38,652 nt of DNA from Bacillus sp. 2205SS5-2 (GTDB lineage Bacteria > Bacillota > Bacilli > Bacillales > Bacillaceae_K), in assembly GCF_037024155.1 (NCBI RefSeq), contig NZ_JAYKTS010000036.1, positions 515-39,166 on the forward strand. Reading direction: 5' to 3'. The position numbers were made by a program, and so were the translations under genes. A model generated the notes under the pieces. The model had not been told where the DNA came from and made no database searches. It worked only from the letters and a program-made list of their open reading frames with translations. Below, piece by piece: positions 16,050-25,866 of this stretch; positions within the stretch are counted from its first letter, which is position 1, and every line of letters starts with the position of its first letter.

Positions 16050-17075
16050 ATGAGTAAACTAAATATTGGTGTCATTGGGTGCGGGAGTATTGCTCAATAT
16101 CGACACTTGCCAGAATATGCGAATAATAATCAAGTTGAAATTGTTGCAGTATGTGACATCGTAGAAGAGCGGGTACAAAAAACAGCTGATATTTATGGAG
16201 CTAATGCCTATATAAGGTTCGAGGATTTACTTGCCAATGAAGATATCCACGCAGTAAGTGTTTGTACACCAAATAACTTACATGCATCTATTTCGATCGC
16301 GGCTCTTAATGCGGGCAAACATGTGTTATGTGAAAAGCCAATGGCTACATCTCGTGAAGAAGCAGAGCGAATGATTATAGCAGCTAAAGAGAATGATAGA
16401 AAATTAATGATTGCGCATAACCAACGCTTTGTTTCATCTCATCGAAAAGCAAAACAGTTAATCGAAAACGGCGAAATAGGTAAAATATATAGCTTTCGTT
16501 CGGCATTTGGCCATGGTGGTCCAGAAGGTTGGAGTGCTGATGGGAAGAACAGCTGGTTTTTCAAAAAAGAAGAAGCTTACATCGGTGCCATGGGAGATCT
16601 TGGCGTTCATAAAACGGATCTATTACGCTACATCCTTGGGGAAGAATTTGTAGAAGTAGGAGCCTTTATTGAAACAAGCGCGAAGAAAAATGCAGATGTG
16701 GATGATACAGCCGTATGTGTTTTGAAAACGGAGAGTGGAACAATTGGAACACTGGCAGCAAGTTGGTCCTATGTGTCCAAAGAAGACAATTCGACCATTA
16801 TTTATGGAGAAAAAGCGATTCTCCGATTAGAGGATGATCCTCAACATTCATTAGTTATTCAATATGCTACCGGAGAAGTTGTTAAGTATGAGCTTAGTGG
16901 CATTCAAACGAATGACGATGGTGGACAAAATAATTCTCACATAGTGGATGAATTCGTCCTTGCGATTGTGACAGATAAAGAAGTTTTAGTAAACGGTGAG
17001 GAAGGAATGAAATCCTTACAAGTTGTTTTATCAGCATTAGAATCGAATGAAACCAAAAAGATTATTAAACTGTAA
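16050..17075 (+). CDS. Gfo/Idh/MocA family oxidoreductase (1)
   Basis: A 341-aa NAD(P)-dependent dehydrogenase. The N-terminal Rossmann fold starts NIGVIGCGSIAQYRHLPEY, the sugar-binding signature CEKPMA is near residue 95, and the C-terminal alpha/beta domain includes GAMGDLGVHKTDLLRYILG with the conserved Asp and His. Family members oxidise a secondary alcohol of a sugar or inositol. AGGGGG precedes the ATG. It forms one operon with the ThuA gene upstream and a paralogue downstream (19-base gap). Confidence 0.9.
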   Translation: MSKLNIGVIGCGSIAQYRHLPEYANNNQVEIVAVCDIVEERVQKTADIYGANAYIRFEDLLANEDIHAVSVCTPNNLHASISIAALNAGKHVLCEKPMATSREEAERMIIAAKENDRKLMIAHNQRFVSSHRKAKQLIENGEIGKIYSFRSAFGHGGPEGWSADGKNSWFFKKEEAYIGAMGDLGVHKTDLLRYILGEEFVEVGAFIETSAKKNADVDDTAVCVLKTESGTIGTLAASWSYVSKEDNSTIIYGEKAILRLEDDPQHSLVIQYATGEVVKYELSGIQTNDDGGQNNSHIVDEFVLAIVTDKEVLVNGEEGMKSLQVVLSALESNETKKIIKL

Positions 17076-17094
17076 TTGAGGTGTCTGTGCGGCT

Positions 17095-18147
17095 ATGACA
17101 AAACTAAGAATGGGAATCATTGGGGTAGGCGGGATCGCTCAAGCACGCCATATCCCTACATTTATGCAGCTTTCAGAAAATGTGAGCATTGAAGCTATTA
17201 GCGATATTAATACATTGACTGCTCAAGCAGTTGCAGAAAAATTCAGTATTTCAAAAGTATACAGTGATTATGTGGATGTGTTTGCGCATGTAGATGTTGT
17301 GACGATCTGTACCCCAAATAAATTTCATGCAGAAATTGCAATAGCTGCTCTTAAAGCGGGTCTCCATGTATTTTGTGAAAAGCCAATGGCAATGACGCCA
17401 AAAGAGTCTCAAGCTATGATAGATGCAGCTGAAGAGTCTGGTAAAGTGTTAGCCATTGCCTATCATTATCGTTTTATGAAAGATTCACGTGCAGCCAAAC
17501 GCATTATTTCAGAAAATGAAATTGGTAAACCAATGGTTGCCAGAGCAAGAGCCATTCGTCGTAGGAAGGTTCCAGGTTGGGGAGTTTTTACAAATAAAGA
17601 ACTCCAAGGCGGAGGAAGCTTGATTGATTATGGTTGTCATTTTCTTGATCTTGCTATTTGGCTACTGGGAGATCCTATTCCTATTGAAGTATCCGGAACG
17701 ACGTATAACAAGCTTAGTAGAATGTCAGACCAAGTGAATGAGTGGGGAGATTTTGACTCTAAATTATTTGAAGTTGATGATCATGTGACAGCGTACATAA
17801 AGTTTGATAATGGAGCGTCCCTACTATTCGAAACTTCTTGGTCTGCAAATGTAAAGAGTGATGAAGAAAATTTAAGTATTTCAGGTGAAACGGGAGGAGT
17901 CGATTTATTTCCCTTTCATCTCAATCAAATGAAGCATGGCATGCTTTTAAATAGTGTGGCCAATTGGATTGAAGGAGAAGACGACCCAAGCCTGCCACAA
18001 GCAAAAAACTTTATCAATAGCTGTCTTGGGTTAGAAGAGCTTATAGTCAAGCCCGAAGAAGCGATGAAAGTATCGCAAATCATAGCGTCGATTTACCATA
18101 GCAGTGAAACGGGTCGAAGCATTCGATTGAAAGAGGAGGAAGTATAG
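17095..18147 (+). CDS. Gfo/Idh/MocA family oxidoreductase (2)
   Basis: A 350-aa paralogue of the preceding dehydrogenase, diverged rather than recently duplicated. The Rossmann motif is GIIGVGGIAQARHIPTF, then CEKPMAMTP, and GGGSLIDYGCHFLDLAIWLL carries the active-site Asp/His. Two dehydrogenases in one operon could act in sequence (oxidise, then re-reduce a keto-sugar) or on two substrates. GAGGTG lies 11 bases before the ATG, a long but usable spacing. The stop is directly followed by the start of the next gene. Confidence 0.9.
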   Translation: MTKLRMGIIGVGGIAQARHIPTFMQLSENVSIEAISDINTLTAQAVAEKFSISKVYSDYVDVFAHVDVVTICTPNKFHAEIAIAALKAGLHVFCEKPMAMTPKESQAMIDAAEESGKVLAIAYHYRFMKDSRAAKRIISENEIGKPMVARARAIRRRKVPGWGVFTNKELQGGGSLIDYGCHFLDLAIWLLGDPIPIEVSGTTYNKLSRMSDQVNEWGDFDSKLFEVDDHVTAYIKFDNGASLLFETSWSANVKSDEENLSISGETGGVDLFPFHLNQMKHGMLLNSVANWIEGEDDPSLPQAKNFINSCLGLEELIVKPEEAMKVSQIIASIYHSSETGRSIRLKEEEV

Positions 18148-19119
18148 ATGAAACTTGGTGTGTTCACCGTCTTATTCTCACAAAAAAACCTTGATGAAAT
18201 GTTGGATTATGTAAAAGAATCGGGTCTTCATGCGGTTGAGATAGGGACAGGCGGTTATCCTGGAAATGCACATTGTCACGAACTGGATGCCCTTTTAGAA
18301 AGTGAAGAAAAAAGACAAGCTTACCTTGAAAAAATAACTTCAAGAGGTCTAGAAATCAGTGCCTTCAGCTGTCACGGAAATCCAATTTCACCAGAGAGAG
18401 GTTTTGCAGAAGAATCTCATGCAGTTCTAGAGAAGACGATTCAACTGGCAAGCCTGATGAAGATACCTGTCGTTAATTGCTTTTCGGGAACAGCTGGAGA
18501 CCATGAGGATGCGAAGCACCCTAACTGGCCGGTTGCCCCGTGGCCTAATGAATATGGCAATATTTTAACATGGCAATGGAAAGAAAAATTAATTCCTTAT
18601 TGGAAAAAAATGGGTAAATTAGCTCAGGATCTTAATGTGAAGATTGGTCTAGAACTACATGGTGGCTTTCTTGTTCATACCCCCTACACCTTATTAAAAT
18701 TACGAGAAGAAACATGTGATGCGATTGGGGCAAATCTCGATCCTAGTCACCTTTGGTGGCAGGGAATTGATCCTGTAGCAGCGATTAAAATACTTGGTAA
18801 AGAAAATGCGATTCATCATTTTCATGCAAAAGATACGTATATTGACCAAGATAATGTTAATATGTATGGACTTACTGATATGCAGCCTTACGGAAATGTT
18901 CAATCAAGAGCCTGGTCATTCCGCTCAGTTGGGTGTGGACATAGCTTGCAGGAGTGGTCGGATATGATGAGTGCATTAAGAACATTTGGGTATGATTATG
19001 TTGTGAGCATTGAACATGAAGATCCGATTATGTCGATTGAAGAAGGATTTGCTCGTGCGGTGAAAAACTTAAAATCGATTTTAATAGAAGATCAACCATC
19101 TGATATGCGGTGGGTGTAG
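18148..19119 (+). CDS. Sugar phosphate isomerase/epimerase family TIM barrel
   Basis: A 323-aa xylose-isomerase-like (AP endonuclease 2 superfamily) TIM barrel. Metal-binding residues are expected in KIGLELHGGF (Glu), NLDPSHLWW (Asp/His), HHFHAKD (His) and VVSIEHEDP (Glu). Family members isomerise sugars or cleave keto-glycosides. AGGAGG lies 9 bases upstream inside the preceding gene, and ATG touches the previous TAG. It is the last gene of the operon and a small hairpin with a nine-T run follows. Confidence 0.9.
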   Translation: MKLGVFTVLFSQKNLDEMLDYVKESGLHAVEIGTGGYPGNAHCHELDALLESEEKRQAYLEKITSRGLEISAFSCHGNPISPERGFAEESHAVLEKTIQLASLMKIPVVNCFSGTAGDHEDAKHPNWPVAPWPNEYGNILTWQWKEKLIPYWKKMGKLAQDLNVKIGLELHGGFLVHTPYTLLKLREETCDAIGANLDPSHLWWQGIDPVAAIKILGKENAIHHFHAKDTYIDQDNVNMYGLTDMQPYGNVQSRAWSFRSVGCGHSLQEWSDMMSALRTFGYDYVVSIEHEDPIMSIEEGFARAVKNLKSILIEDQPSDMRWV

Positions 19120-19126
19120 AAGTGGA

Positions 19127-19157
19127 GGAAAGAGCCTGGTAGGGTTCTTTTTTTTTG
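19127..19157 (+). terminator. Terminator of the sugar catabolic operon
   Basis: aaagagcc (19129-19136) pairs with ggttcttt (19143-19150), including one G-T pair, with a 6-base loop and a long T-run. Confidence 0.7.
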
Positions 19158-19325
19158 AGGAATTGGAAGTAGAAACGATATAATAAAAGTTTTGAGTCTG
19201 GTTCGAAGTATCTTTAATTTTTTTTAGTTAACAATGAATTAGTGAAAATAGAAGTAGGAACATAAGTAGATGCTGCAATTTGAGATATCTTGAATGTAGC
19301 AGAACTACGTATATTCAATAAGGAC

Positions 19326-19354
19326 TTGCTAATAGTATATAAGTGTTTTATTAT
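19326..19354 (+). promoter_or_regulatory. Candidate promoter/operator of the ars operon
   Basis: TTGCTA at 19326-19331 and TATTAT at 19349-19354 are 17 bases apart. The motif tatataagt occurs at 19336-19344 and again at 19352-19360 over the promoter and would be a natural ArsR binding region. The promoter is a sequence match; the operator is inferred. Confidence 0.5.
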
Positions 19355-19403
19355 ATAAGTCATTGGTTATATCAAGTTTCTTTTGACGAGGGTGGTGAAT
19401 GAG

Positions 19404-19748
19404 TTGCAAATTAGAGTGACAGAAATCAATCAAACAGCAGCACTTCTGAAGATATTAGGAGACAAGACAAGATTAACGATGATCAAAATGTTAAATTCAC
19501 ATGATTGTTGTGTGTGTGAGTTTGTTGAGATTTTTCAAACAAGCCAGCCTGGGATTAGTCAACATCTTCGTAGATTAAAAGATGTTGAACTCGTAAAAGA
19601 ATCACGAAAAGGACAATGGGTTATGTATTCGCTAAATAAGGAAAGTGAGTTTTATCCCCTGATTAATGATTTAATTCAGCATCTACCCGATCAAAATTAT
19701 CGAATTAAAGAATTAGAAGAAAAAGGAATTAGAATTTCATGTGAATAA
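19404..19748 (+). CDS. arsR: ArsR-family arsenic-responsive repressor
   Basis: A 114-aa winged-helix metalloregulator that represses the ars operon and releases DNA when As(III)/Sb(III) binds. The metal-binding motif is HDCCVCEF (Cys35, Cys36, Cys38), and the recognition helix is [17 protein letters not shown] chose TTG 19404 because AGGGTGGTGA lies 5 bases before it. An in-frame TTG at 19383 would add seven residues but has no ribosome site. It is the first gene of arsR-arsB-arsC. Confidence 0.9.
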   Translation: MQIRVTEINQTAALLKILGDKTRLTMIKMLNSHDCCVCEFVEIFQTSQPGISQHLRRLKDVELVKESRKGQWVMYSLNKESEFYPLINDLIQHLPDQNYRIKELEEKGIRISCE

Positions 19749-19762
19749 TTGGAGGGTCGTTT

Positions 19763-21058
19763 ATGTTATCAGTTATATTAGCGTCGGTGACCTTTTTCAT
19801 CACACTCATACTGGTTATCTGGCAACCAAGAGGACTTTCAATTGGTTGGTCGGCCATGGGGGGAGCCTTAGTTGCACTTCTTGTTGGGGTTGTGGATTTA
19901 AAAGATGTATTAGATGTTACCGGAATTGTATGGAATGCCACATTGGCTTTTATTGCCATCATTATTATCTCGTTAATTTTAGATGAAATTGGTTTTTTTG
20001 AATGGTCTGCTTTGCATATGGCTAGAGCGGCAAAAGGTAATGGAGTAAAAATGTTTGTCTACGTAACCATATTAGGTGCCATTGTTGCCGCATTTTTTGC
20101 AAACGATGGTGCAGCGTTAATATTGACCCCTATCGTACTTGCCATGGTGAGAAACCTTAATTTTAATGAAAAAATGGTCTTTCCATTTATTATGGCAAGT
20201 GGTTTTATCGCAGATACCACTTCCCTTCCTCTTGTCGTGAGTAACTTAGTGAATATCGTATCAGCGGACTATTTTGACATTGGATTTGTTGAATTTGCTT
20301 CGAGGATGATTGTACCCAATCTGTTCTCATTAGGTGCAAGTATATTGGTTTTATATCTCTTCTTTAGAAAGAGCATTCCAAAGAACTACGATTTATCACA
20401 ACTGAAACAACCCATGGAAGCAATTCAAGATCAAAAGATGTTTCAATTTTCGTGGATTGTACTTGGCATTCTTCTTATGGGTTATTTCTTAAGTGAATTC
20501 CTTAATATCCCAGTTTCTTTGATTGCAGGTATAGTGGCAATTTGTTTCTTAATTATGGCAAAGAGAAGCCCTGTCGTGGATACCAAAACGGTCATAAAAG
20601 GTGCACCTTGGGCCATCGTTTTCTTTTCCATAGGAATGTATGTCGTTGTGTACGGACTGAAAAATGCTGGGTTAACCGCTATTTTGGCAAACGTGATTCA
20701 AGCCACAGCAGACGAAGGATTATTCGCAGCAACTATTGGAATGGGATTCATTGCTGCCATTCTGTCTTCCGTGATGAATAATATGCCTACGGTAATGATT
20801 GATGCTCTTGCTATCTCAGAGACGAATACAACGGGTGTCATAAGAGAAGCATTAGTGTATGCAAATGTCATAGGTTCTGACCTGGGCCCGAAAATCACCC
20901 CAATTGGATCGTTAGCAACGTTGTTATGGCTTCATGTATTGTCATTAAAAGGTGTGAAAATTTCATGGGGAACATACTTTAAGACCGGAATCATCTTAAC
21001 CATTCCGACTTTGTTCATTACACTTGCTGGTTTGTATATCTGGTTATTAATTATTTAA
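19763..21058 (+). CDS. arsB: Arsenite efflux membrane protein ArsB
   Basis: A 431-aa polytopic membrane protein, about 12 hydrophobic segments, of the ArsB/NhaD-type ion transporter superfamily. Typical segments are [59 protein letters not shown] and the C-terminal [20 protein letters not shown]. It exports arsenite and antimonite using the proton gradient. GGAGGG lies 6 bases before the ATG, 14 bases after arsR. Length matches ArsB (about 430 aa). Confidence 0.93.
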   Translation: MLSVILASVTFFITLILVIWQPRGLSIGWSAMGGALVALLVGVVDLKDVLDVTGIVWNATLAFIAIIIISLILDEIGFFEWSALHMARAAKGNGVKMFVYVTILGAIVAAFFANDGAALILTPIVLAMVRNLNFNEKMVFPFIMASGFIADTTSLPLVVSNLVNIVSADYFDIGFVEFASRMIVPNLFSLGASILVLYLFFRKSIPKNYDLSQLKQPMEAIQDQKMFQFSWIVLGILLMGYFLSEFLNIPVSLIAGIVAICFLIMAKRSPVVDTKTVIKGAPWAIVFFSIGMYVVVYGLKNAGLTAILANVIQATADEGLFAATIGMGFIAAILSSVMNNMPTVMIDALAISETNTTGVIREALVYANVIGSDLGPKITPIGSLATLLWLHVLSLKGVKISWGTYFKTGIILTIPTLFITLAGLYIWLLII

Positions 21059-21365
21059 GGCTCTTTGTGAGAAAAAAGGAATATAGATGCGTAGGAAAAT
21101 CATTTAGCTTATCCCAAAATAAATCAGTCTTAAATCATTATTGGGATAGAAATGGCTTATTTTCATGGTAGCCGCTATGGTGTTTATCGTAAATGTTCTG
21201 CTATTGAATCAAATTAAGGATGGAAATGCCCGGATTACTATTCATGAATTTAGGAAAAAGACGACCCGAATTCTAGTTCTATTTAGATATATGTTCTAAT
21301 GTGATAAACAATTAATTTTTTGGAATCAGCCTTACTTAAAATTTAGAATTAAAGGAGACTAAATG
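21059..21365. other. Unusual 307-base gap between arsB and arsC
   Basis: The two genes are normally almost adjacent. A 44-codon open frame (21165-21299, starting MVAAMVFIVNVLLLN) lacks a ribosome site and may be a remnant. tatcccaa and ttgggata (about 21111-21156) can form an 8-bp stem. The motif aaaaagacgacccgaat (21255-21271) recalls the MITE core, so a decayed insertion is possible. Confidence 0.35.
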
Positions 21366-21785
21366 ATGACTAAAAAAACAATTTACTTCTTATGTACAGG
21401 AAATTCATGCCGAAGCCAAATGGCAGAAGGGTGGGCAAAAAAACATCTCGGTGCTGAGTGGGATGTGAAAAGTGCTGGATTAGAGGCACATGGACTGAAC
21501 CCAAATGCAGTGAAAGCGATGAAAGAAGTAGATATAGATATCTCTCAGCAATCTTCCGATGTGATTGATCAAGAAATTTTGAATCATGCCGACCTAGTGG
21601 TTACCTTATGTGGTCATGCAGCGGACCATTGTCCTGTTACTCCTCCACATGTGAAGCGTGTACATTGGGGATTTGATGACCCGGCGAAAGCAGAAGGAAC
21701 AGAAGAAGAAAAATGGGCATTCTTTCAACGTGTCCGTGATGAAATAAGCGAGCGAATCGAAGCATTTGCAAAAACTGGAGAATAA
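21366..21785 (+). CDS. arsC: Thioredoxin-coupled arsenate reductase ArsC
   Basis: A 139-aa cytosolic enzyme with a low-molecular-weight phosphatase fold that reduces arsenate to arsenite for export by ArsB. The P-loop CTGNSCRS supplies Cys10. The redox relay Cys82 and Cys89 is in [10 protein letters not shown]. These positions are exactly those of the B. subtilis/staphylococcal enzyme, which supports starting at the second ATG (21366) rather than 21363. AAAGGAGA lies 7 bases upstream. The last gene of the locus, separated from arsB by an abnormal gap. Confidence 0.94.
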   Translation: MTKKTIYFLCTGNSCRSQMAEGWAKKHLGAEWDVKSAGLEAHGLNPNAVKAMKEVDIDISQQSSDVIDQEILNHADLVVTLCGHAADHCPVTPPHVKRVHWGFDDPAKAEGTEEEKWAFFQRVRDEISERIEAFAKTGE

Positions 21786-21870
21786 GTCAGACCGATTCTT
21801 CAAGGTAGGTTGATAAGGTACTACTACTCACCTCGCAAGGAGAAAGAATATTTATTCCTTGATTAATCAA

Positions 21871-21879
21871 TGGTATAAT
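21871..21879 (+). promoter_or_regulatory. Extended -10 promoter of trmL
   Basis: TGG-TATAAT at 21871-21879 is a perfect extended -10, 35 bases before the trmL start. A -35 is weak (TTTATT around 21851), as is common with extended -10 promoters. Confidence 0.55.
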
Positions 21880-21913
21880 GTCATTTAGATTGTTTAGATG
21901 AGGTGACAAGATT

Positions 21914-22387
21914 ATGGGAGTTCATGTTGTATTGTATCAACCAGAAATACCGGCAAATACTGGGAATATTGCTCGTACTTGTGCAGCAACCGATACAACG
22001 CTTCATTTGATTCGTCCGTTAGGTTTTTCCACGGATGATAAAATGCTGCGTCGGGCTGGATTAGATTACTGGCAATATGTAAATATTGTTTATTACGATT
22101 CATTAGATGAATTTTTCGAGAAGAACGAAGGCGGAGAATTTTTCTATTTAACGAAATTTGGTCAAATACCACATTCGGACTTTGACTACAGTAATCAAGA
22201 GAAAGATTATTTCTTTATGTTTGGAAAAGAAACAACCGGACTACCGAAGGATCTTCTAGAAGAAAATAAAGAACGAAGCTTGCGTATTCCGATGAATGAA
22301 AATGTTCGTTCATTGAACTTGTCCAATACGGCAGCTATTTTAGTTTACGAAGCATTAAGACAACAAAATTTCTTACATTTGCGTTAA
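21914..22387 (+). CDS. trmL: tRNA (cytidine/uridine-34 2'-O)-methyltransferase TrmL
   Basis: A 157-aa SPOUT methyltransferase that methylates the 2'-OH of the wobble nucleotide in tRNA-Leu isoacceptors. The knotted SAM-binding motifs are visible: NTGNIARTCAATDTTLHLIR (Arg16-type catalytic region), FMFGKETTGLPKDLL and the C-terminal RIPMNENVRSLNLSNTAAIL. It is the size of the minimal TrmL. GAGGTGA lies 7 bases before ATG. The B. subtilis homologue, cspR, follows yhbB; here a sugar module and the ars locus lie between. Confidence 0.95.
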   Translation: MGVHVVLYQPEIPANTGNIARTCAATDTTLHLIRPLGFSTDDKMLRRAGLDYWQYVNIVYYDSLDEFFEKNEGGEFFYLTKFGQIPHSDFDYSNQEKDYFFMFGKETTGLPKDLLEENKERSLRIPMNENVRSLNLSNTAAILVYEALRQQNFLHLR

Positions 22388-22394
22388 GAAGAGG

Positions 22395-22422
22395 GATGTC
22401 CAGTCGATGGACATCTTTTTTC
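22395..22422 (+). terminator. Terminator of trmL
   Basis: gatgtcca (22395-22402) and tggacatc (22408-22415) form a perfect 8-bp stem with a 5-base loop, followed by TTTTTT. A type I element begins 5 bases after the T-run. Confidence 0.9.
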
Positions 22423-22426
22423 TATT

Positions 22427-22587
22427 GGCTCTTTTCGTATACATTGTGGCTATTTCATCATATTTTTGATTAAATCTTACATTTCACTGTTGAATTCCAT
22501 CAAAAATAGACGAAATGATGCCCGAAACAAATCAGTATCATAGAGGATGAATTGATACGAAAAGCCACAAACTTTACGAAAACAGAC
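22427..22587 (-). mobile_element. MITE-like element, type I (copy C, reversed)
   Basis: 161 bp in reverse orientation, from ggctcttttcgtatac to ctttacgaaaacagac. The type I core is on the minus strand (gacgaaatgatgcccgaa at about 22508-22525). It sits immediately behind the trmL terminator. Confidence 0.8.
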
Positions 22588-22697
22588 TTTTAATAATAGA
22601 AGAGTAATACACGGAACGAATGATCCCCATCAATGATTTTTTACTTACATAAATACCGGCTGGTTCATATATTGGAACGTAATGTATTGTTCAATAG

Positions 22698-22740
22698 AAA
22701 ATCCTGATATTGAGTAAAATCAACATCAGGATTTTTTAAA
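22698..22740. terminator. Terminator of the RND pump gene (bidirectional)
   Basis: aaaatcctgat (22698-22708) pairs with atcaggatttt (22725-22735), extended by ttga/tcaa after one mismatch. T-rich tails occur on both strands. It lies 43 bases beyond the pump gene's stop. Confidence 0.8.
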
Positions 22741-22778
22741 AGTATCAATTTGAAAATATTTTGTGTCTAGTCGTTTTC

Positions 22779-25700
22779 TTAGGCTTCTGCCTTTTGCTTT
22801 TTTCTAAAACGATTAAATACTAAATACAGCATTGGGACAATAATAAGTGTTAATAAAGCTGAGAACATAATCCCTGAGATAATCGTAATGGCAAGTGGTT
22901 TGAATAATGCATCACCACTAACAGCAACGGGAATTAATGCCACAATGGAAGTAAGTGCTGTTAAAAGAATTGGTCGAATACGCGCACGACCAGATTCAAT
23001 GACGGCATTTACGACAGGCATTCCCTCTTTTTGTGCTTGTTCAATAAATTCAATTAACACAACGGAGTTCCGGACAACAATCCCGGTGAGAGAAACCATT
23101 CCCATCACGGCAAGGAAGCTGATAGGGGTCTGGGTTACGAACAATCCAAGGATAGCTCCTGCAATGGCGAGGTAAACGGCGACGAGTACAAGAAATGGTA
23201 ACGATAAAGAGTTAAACTGAAACGCAATTAACAGATACACCAGGAAAATCACGATAATAAAGAGGACGGTAATTTCCGTAAAGAAATCATTTTGTGCTTG
23301 ATTTTCCCCGCCCATAATAATCTGATAATTATTGTTATTTAAGCCTTCACGTTGCTTTTCTACGATACTGGTAACATCGTCTTTAAAATCGTCTAAATCC
23401 CCTGGGAACGCTCTTAACGTAATCGCCCGTTCCCCATCAATATGCGGGATTCTTTGCAATGTTTCTGTTTTTTCAACTAGTAATAGTTCATCCAGAGATA
23501 TTAAAGCAGGCGGACCCTCTTGTTTTGATACGGAAGACGCAATGCTCAGTTCCTCAAGGTCGAGTTCGTCTTTTCCAACAGAATCAAGAAAAATAGTCAT
23601 ATCTCGACGAACAATCCCGTTGTCAAAAGGTGCTTGAGGCAGACCATCCGTTGCTAGACGGATCCGATCACTGATATCTTTTATACTTATATTGAATTCT
23701 TCCAATTTTTCACGATTGGGAATGTATGAAATTGTTGGTTCCGGCAAACCTACATTATCGAGAACAAGGTCCGTACCGAGATCTTCAATTTCAGATGTTA
23801 GATTTTCACGAAGTTCAAGCAAGGGTTCAAGCTCGGGACCTTTGATAGTTACAGTAACAGGGGCACCAGAAGGAGGTCCCTGTTCAATTGTATTAAGAAA
23901 GATTTGAGCAGAATCAAACTTTTCTCGAAGCGGGTCAGTCCATTGGTCAATCAGACCTTTTGCTGTTTGAGTTTCCCGGTCTACGCGTGCGACGATTTGT
24001 CCTGTATTTTCTCCAGTAACCTGTAAGGAGCTATTAAAGAGATTCGGTAAACCAGTTCCGGCAAAAACACTAGTCTCCCTCACTCCTTCATCAGTTAGTA
24101 ACACTTCTTCCATTTCTTCAAGAACGGATTGCGTCTCTTGAAGAGGGGTGCCGATAGGGAGCGTGACATCAATCGTGACTTCTTCCCGATCAGCTGCTGG
24201 GAAGAATTCGAAAGGTGTAAAGGCAATTAAAGCAAACACTCCAAGCGTTAGCAGTAACCCAAAGAAGGAAACGATGAACGGATGTTTGCTGGACTTTTTT
24301 AAAATGGTATCAGCATAATAGTCTGCCAGCTTATTTAATGGCTTTCCTAGAAGACCAGGAGAATCGGTAATTTTTTTATTTGTTTTTTTATAAAGTACAA
24401 ATCGCATCATTGGCACAAAGAATAAGGCGACAATCGTTGAAGCGATGATGGTCGTGATTAATACAGTGGGTAGTGCTCGAATGAAAGCGCCATTGCCACC
24501 AGTTAAAAAGATTAACGGTAAAAAAGTAAATACGATGGCAAGCGATGATGTGAGAATCGATACCCATATTTCTTTGACACCATTTATCGCACCAGTAAGT
24601 GCACTTTCTCCGAGTTTATAGCGGCGTTGGATATTATCATTTACCACGATAGAATCATCAACTAAAATCCCTAGGGCAATAATAGCTCCTATTACAGAAA
24701 TTTGATTTAAGTCTACTCCAGAGAATGGAAGAGGAATCAGCCCTATTAAGATAGACATCGGTACCGCAAGTGCAACAACGAAGGCTCCTGATACGGTTAG
24801 TCCTAATGAGGTAGTGAAGATCACTGCAATCACCGCAATTAGCAATGAAACAAAAAGTCCTGTGAAAATATCGTTGACGAGTTTCGCTTGAGAATAGTAA
24901 GACTGTAACTCGACGGAACTTGGTAAAGAAGGTGATAATTCTTCTATTTTTTTCTGGACCCTTTCGTCTACGGTCGGGATATCTTGACCAGCTTTAACAA
25001 AGGCTGTTAGCGAGACAGAAGGTTTGCCTTCAAACGTGATTAAATCAACTGTCTTTTTAGGTGTAACCTCGACTTGCCCAACATTCCTTAAATAAACCGC
25101 ATCCCCTTGTGGACTATGCCCTAAGAGTAGGTTTTCCATATCATCTACGGTTTCAAAGTGATTAACTGTTAATTGAACAACTCTTCCATCCACTTGCTGT
25201 TTTCCAAGTGGAGTTGGCGAAAATTCTTCATTAATGGCAGATAGCACGTCTGAGAGGATTAGTCCCTTTTCGGCTAATTTTACAGAATCAAATTTAATAA
25301 TAATTTCTTCTTCTGAAAGTCCTTTAATGGTGACTCCAGCAACACCAGAAAGCGATTCGATTTCTTCTTTCCAGCGACTAAGCTCCGTTTGTAAAGATGC
25401 TAAATCCTCTCGATTCTCACTTGTGATGTGGTAAGAAACAATTGGAGTTTTCACTGTTGTTTCATTTACTTCTGTTTCAAAAGCTTGTTCAGGGAAAGAA
25501 GAAGAGGCCTCCGAAACAGCTTGTCGTATATTACTAAACACTTCTTTTTTGTTTTCTCCCTCTGTAACCGTTACGATAATAGAAGAGAAACCGGCAGCAG
25601 AAGAGGAATTAAGTTCTTCTATTCCATCAATACTTAAAAGCTTTTGTTCAAGTGGATTGGTGATATTTCTCTCGACATTATCTACCGTGGCTCCGGGATA

Positions 25701-25844
25701 GACGGTGGTGACCGTTCCAATGTTTATCGTAGTTTCGGGGATTTCACGCTGAGGTAACATAGTAAAAGTAAAAGCACCGACAATCACAAATAATAAAAAT
25801 AAAACAAAAAAGATTTTTGATCGTTTTAACATCCATTCCAGCAT
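22779..25844 (-). CDS. swrC: RND efflux pump, SwrC-like
   Basis: A 1021-aa AcrB-type inner-membrane transporter. It has the RND layout: TM1 at the N-terminus (FFVLFLLFVIVGAFTFTMLP), a large extracytoplasmic loop, TM2-6, a second loop and TM7-12. The proton-relay motif GILVDDSIVVND is in TM4 near residue 400. Gram-positive members such as B. subtilis SwrC (YerP) export surfactin and other amphiphiles; the substrate here is inferred. AAGGAGG lies 8 bases or so before the ATG. It is divergent from a TetR regulator, and palindromic TTGAC-type sites occur in the shared 268-base region. Confidence 0.92.
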   Translation of the reverse strand: MLEWMLKRSKIFFVLFLLFVIVGAFTFTMLPQREIPETTINIGTVTTVYPGATVDNVERNITNPLEQKLLSIDGIEELNSSSAAGFSSIIVTVTEGENKKEVFSNIRQAVSEASSSFPEQAFETEVNETTVKTPIVSYHITSENREDLASLQTELSRWKEEIESLSGVAGVTIKGLSEEEIIIKFDSVKLAEKGLILSDVLSAINEEFSPTPLGKQQVDGRVVQLTVNHFETVDDMENLLLGHSPQGDAVYLRNVGQVEVTPKKTVDLITFEGKPSVSLTAFVKAGQDIPTVDERVQKKIEELSPSLPSSVELQSYYSQAKLVNDIFTGLFVSLLIAVIAVIFTTSLGLTVSGAFVVALAVPMSILIGLIPLPFSGVDLNQISVIGAIIALGILVDDSIVVNDNIQRRYKLGESALTGAINGVKEIWVSILTSSLAIVFTFLPLIFLTGGNGAFIRALPTVLITTIIASTIVALFFVPMMRFVLYKKTNKKITDSPGLLGKPLNKLADYYADTILKKSSKHPFIVSFFGLLLTLGVFALIAFTPFEFFPAADREEVTIDVTLPIGTPLQETQSVLEEMEEVLLTDEGVRETSVFAGTGLPNLFNSSLQVTGENTGQIVARVDRETQTAKGLIDQWTDPLREKFDSAQIFLNTIEQGPPSGAPVTVTIKGPELEPLLELRENLTSEIEDLGTDLVLDNVGLPEPTISYIPNREKLEEFNISIKDISDRIRLATDGLPQAPFDNGIVRRDMTIFLDSVGKDELDLEELSIASSVSKQEGPPALISLDELLLVEKTETLQRIPHIDGERAITLRAFPGDLDDFKDDVTSIVEKQREGLNNNNYQIIMGGENQAQNDFFTEITVLFIIVIFLVYLLIAFQFNSLSLPFLVLVAVYLAIAGAILGLFVTQTPISFLAVMGMVSLTGIVVRNSVVLIEFIEQAQKEGMPVVNAVIESGRARIRPILLTALTSIVALIPVAVSGDALFKPLAITIISGIMFSALLTLIIVPMLYLVFNRFRKKQKAEA

Positions 25845-25866
25845 AAATTCATCCTCCTTAAAGATA

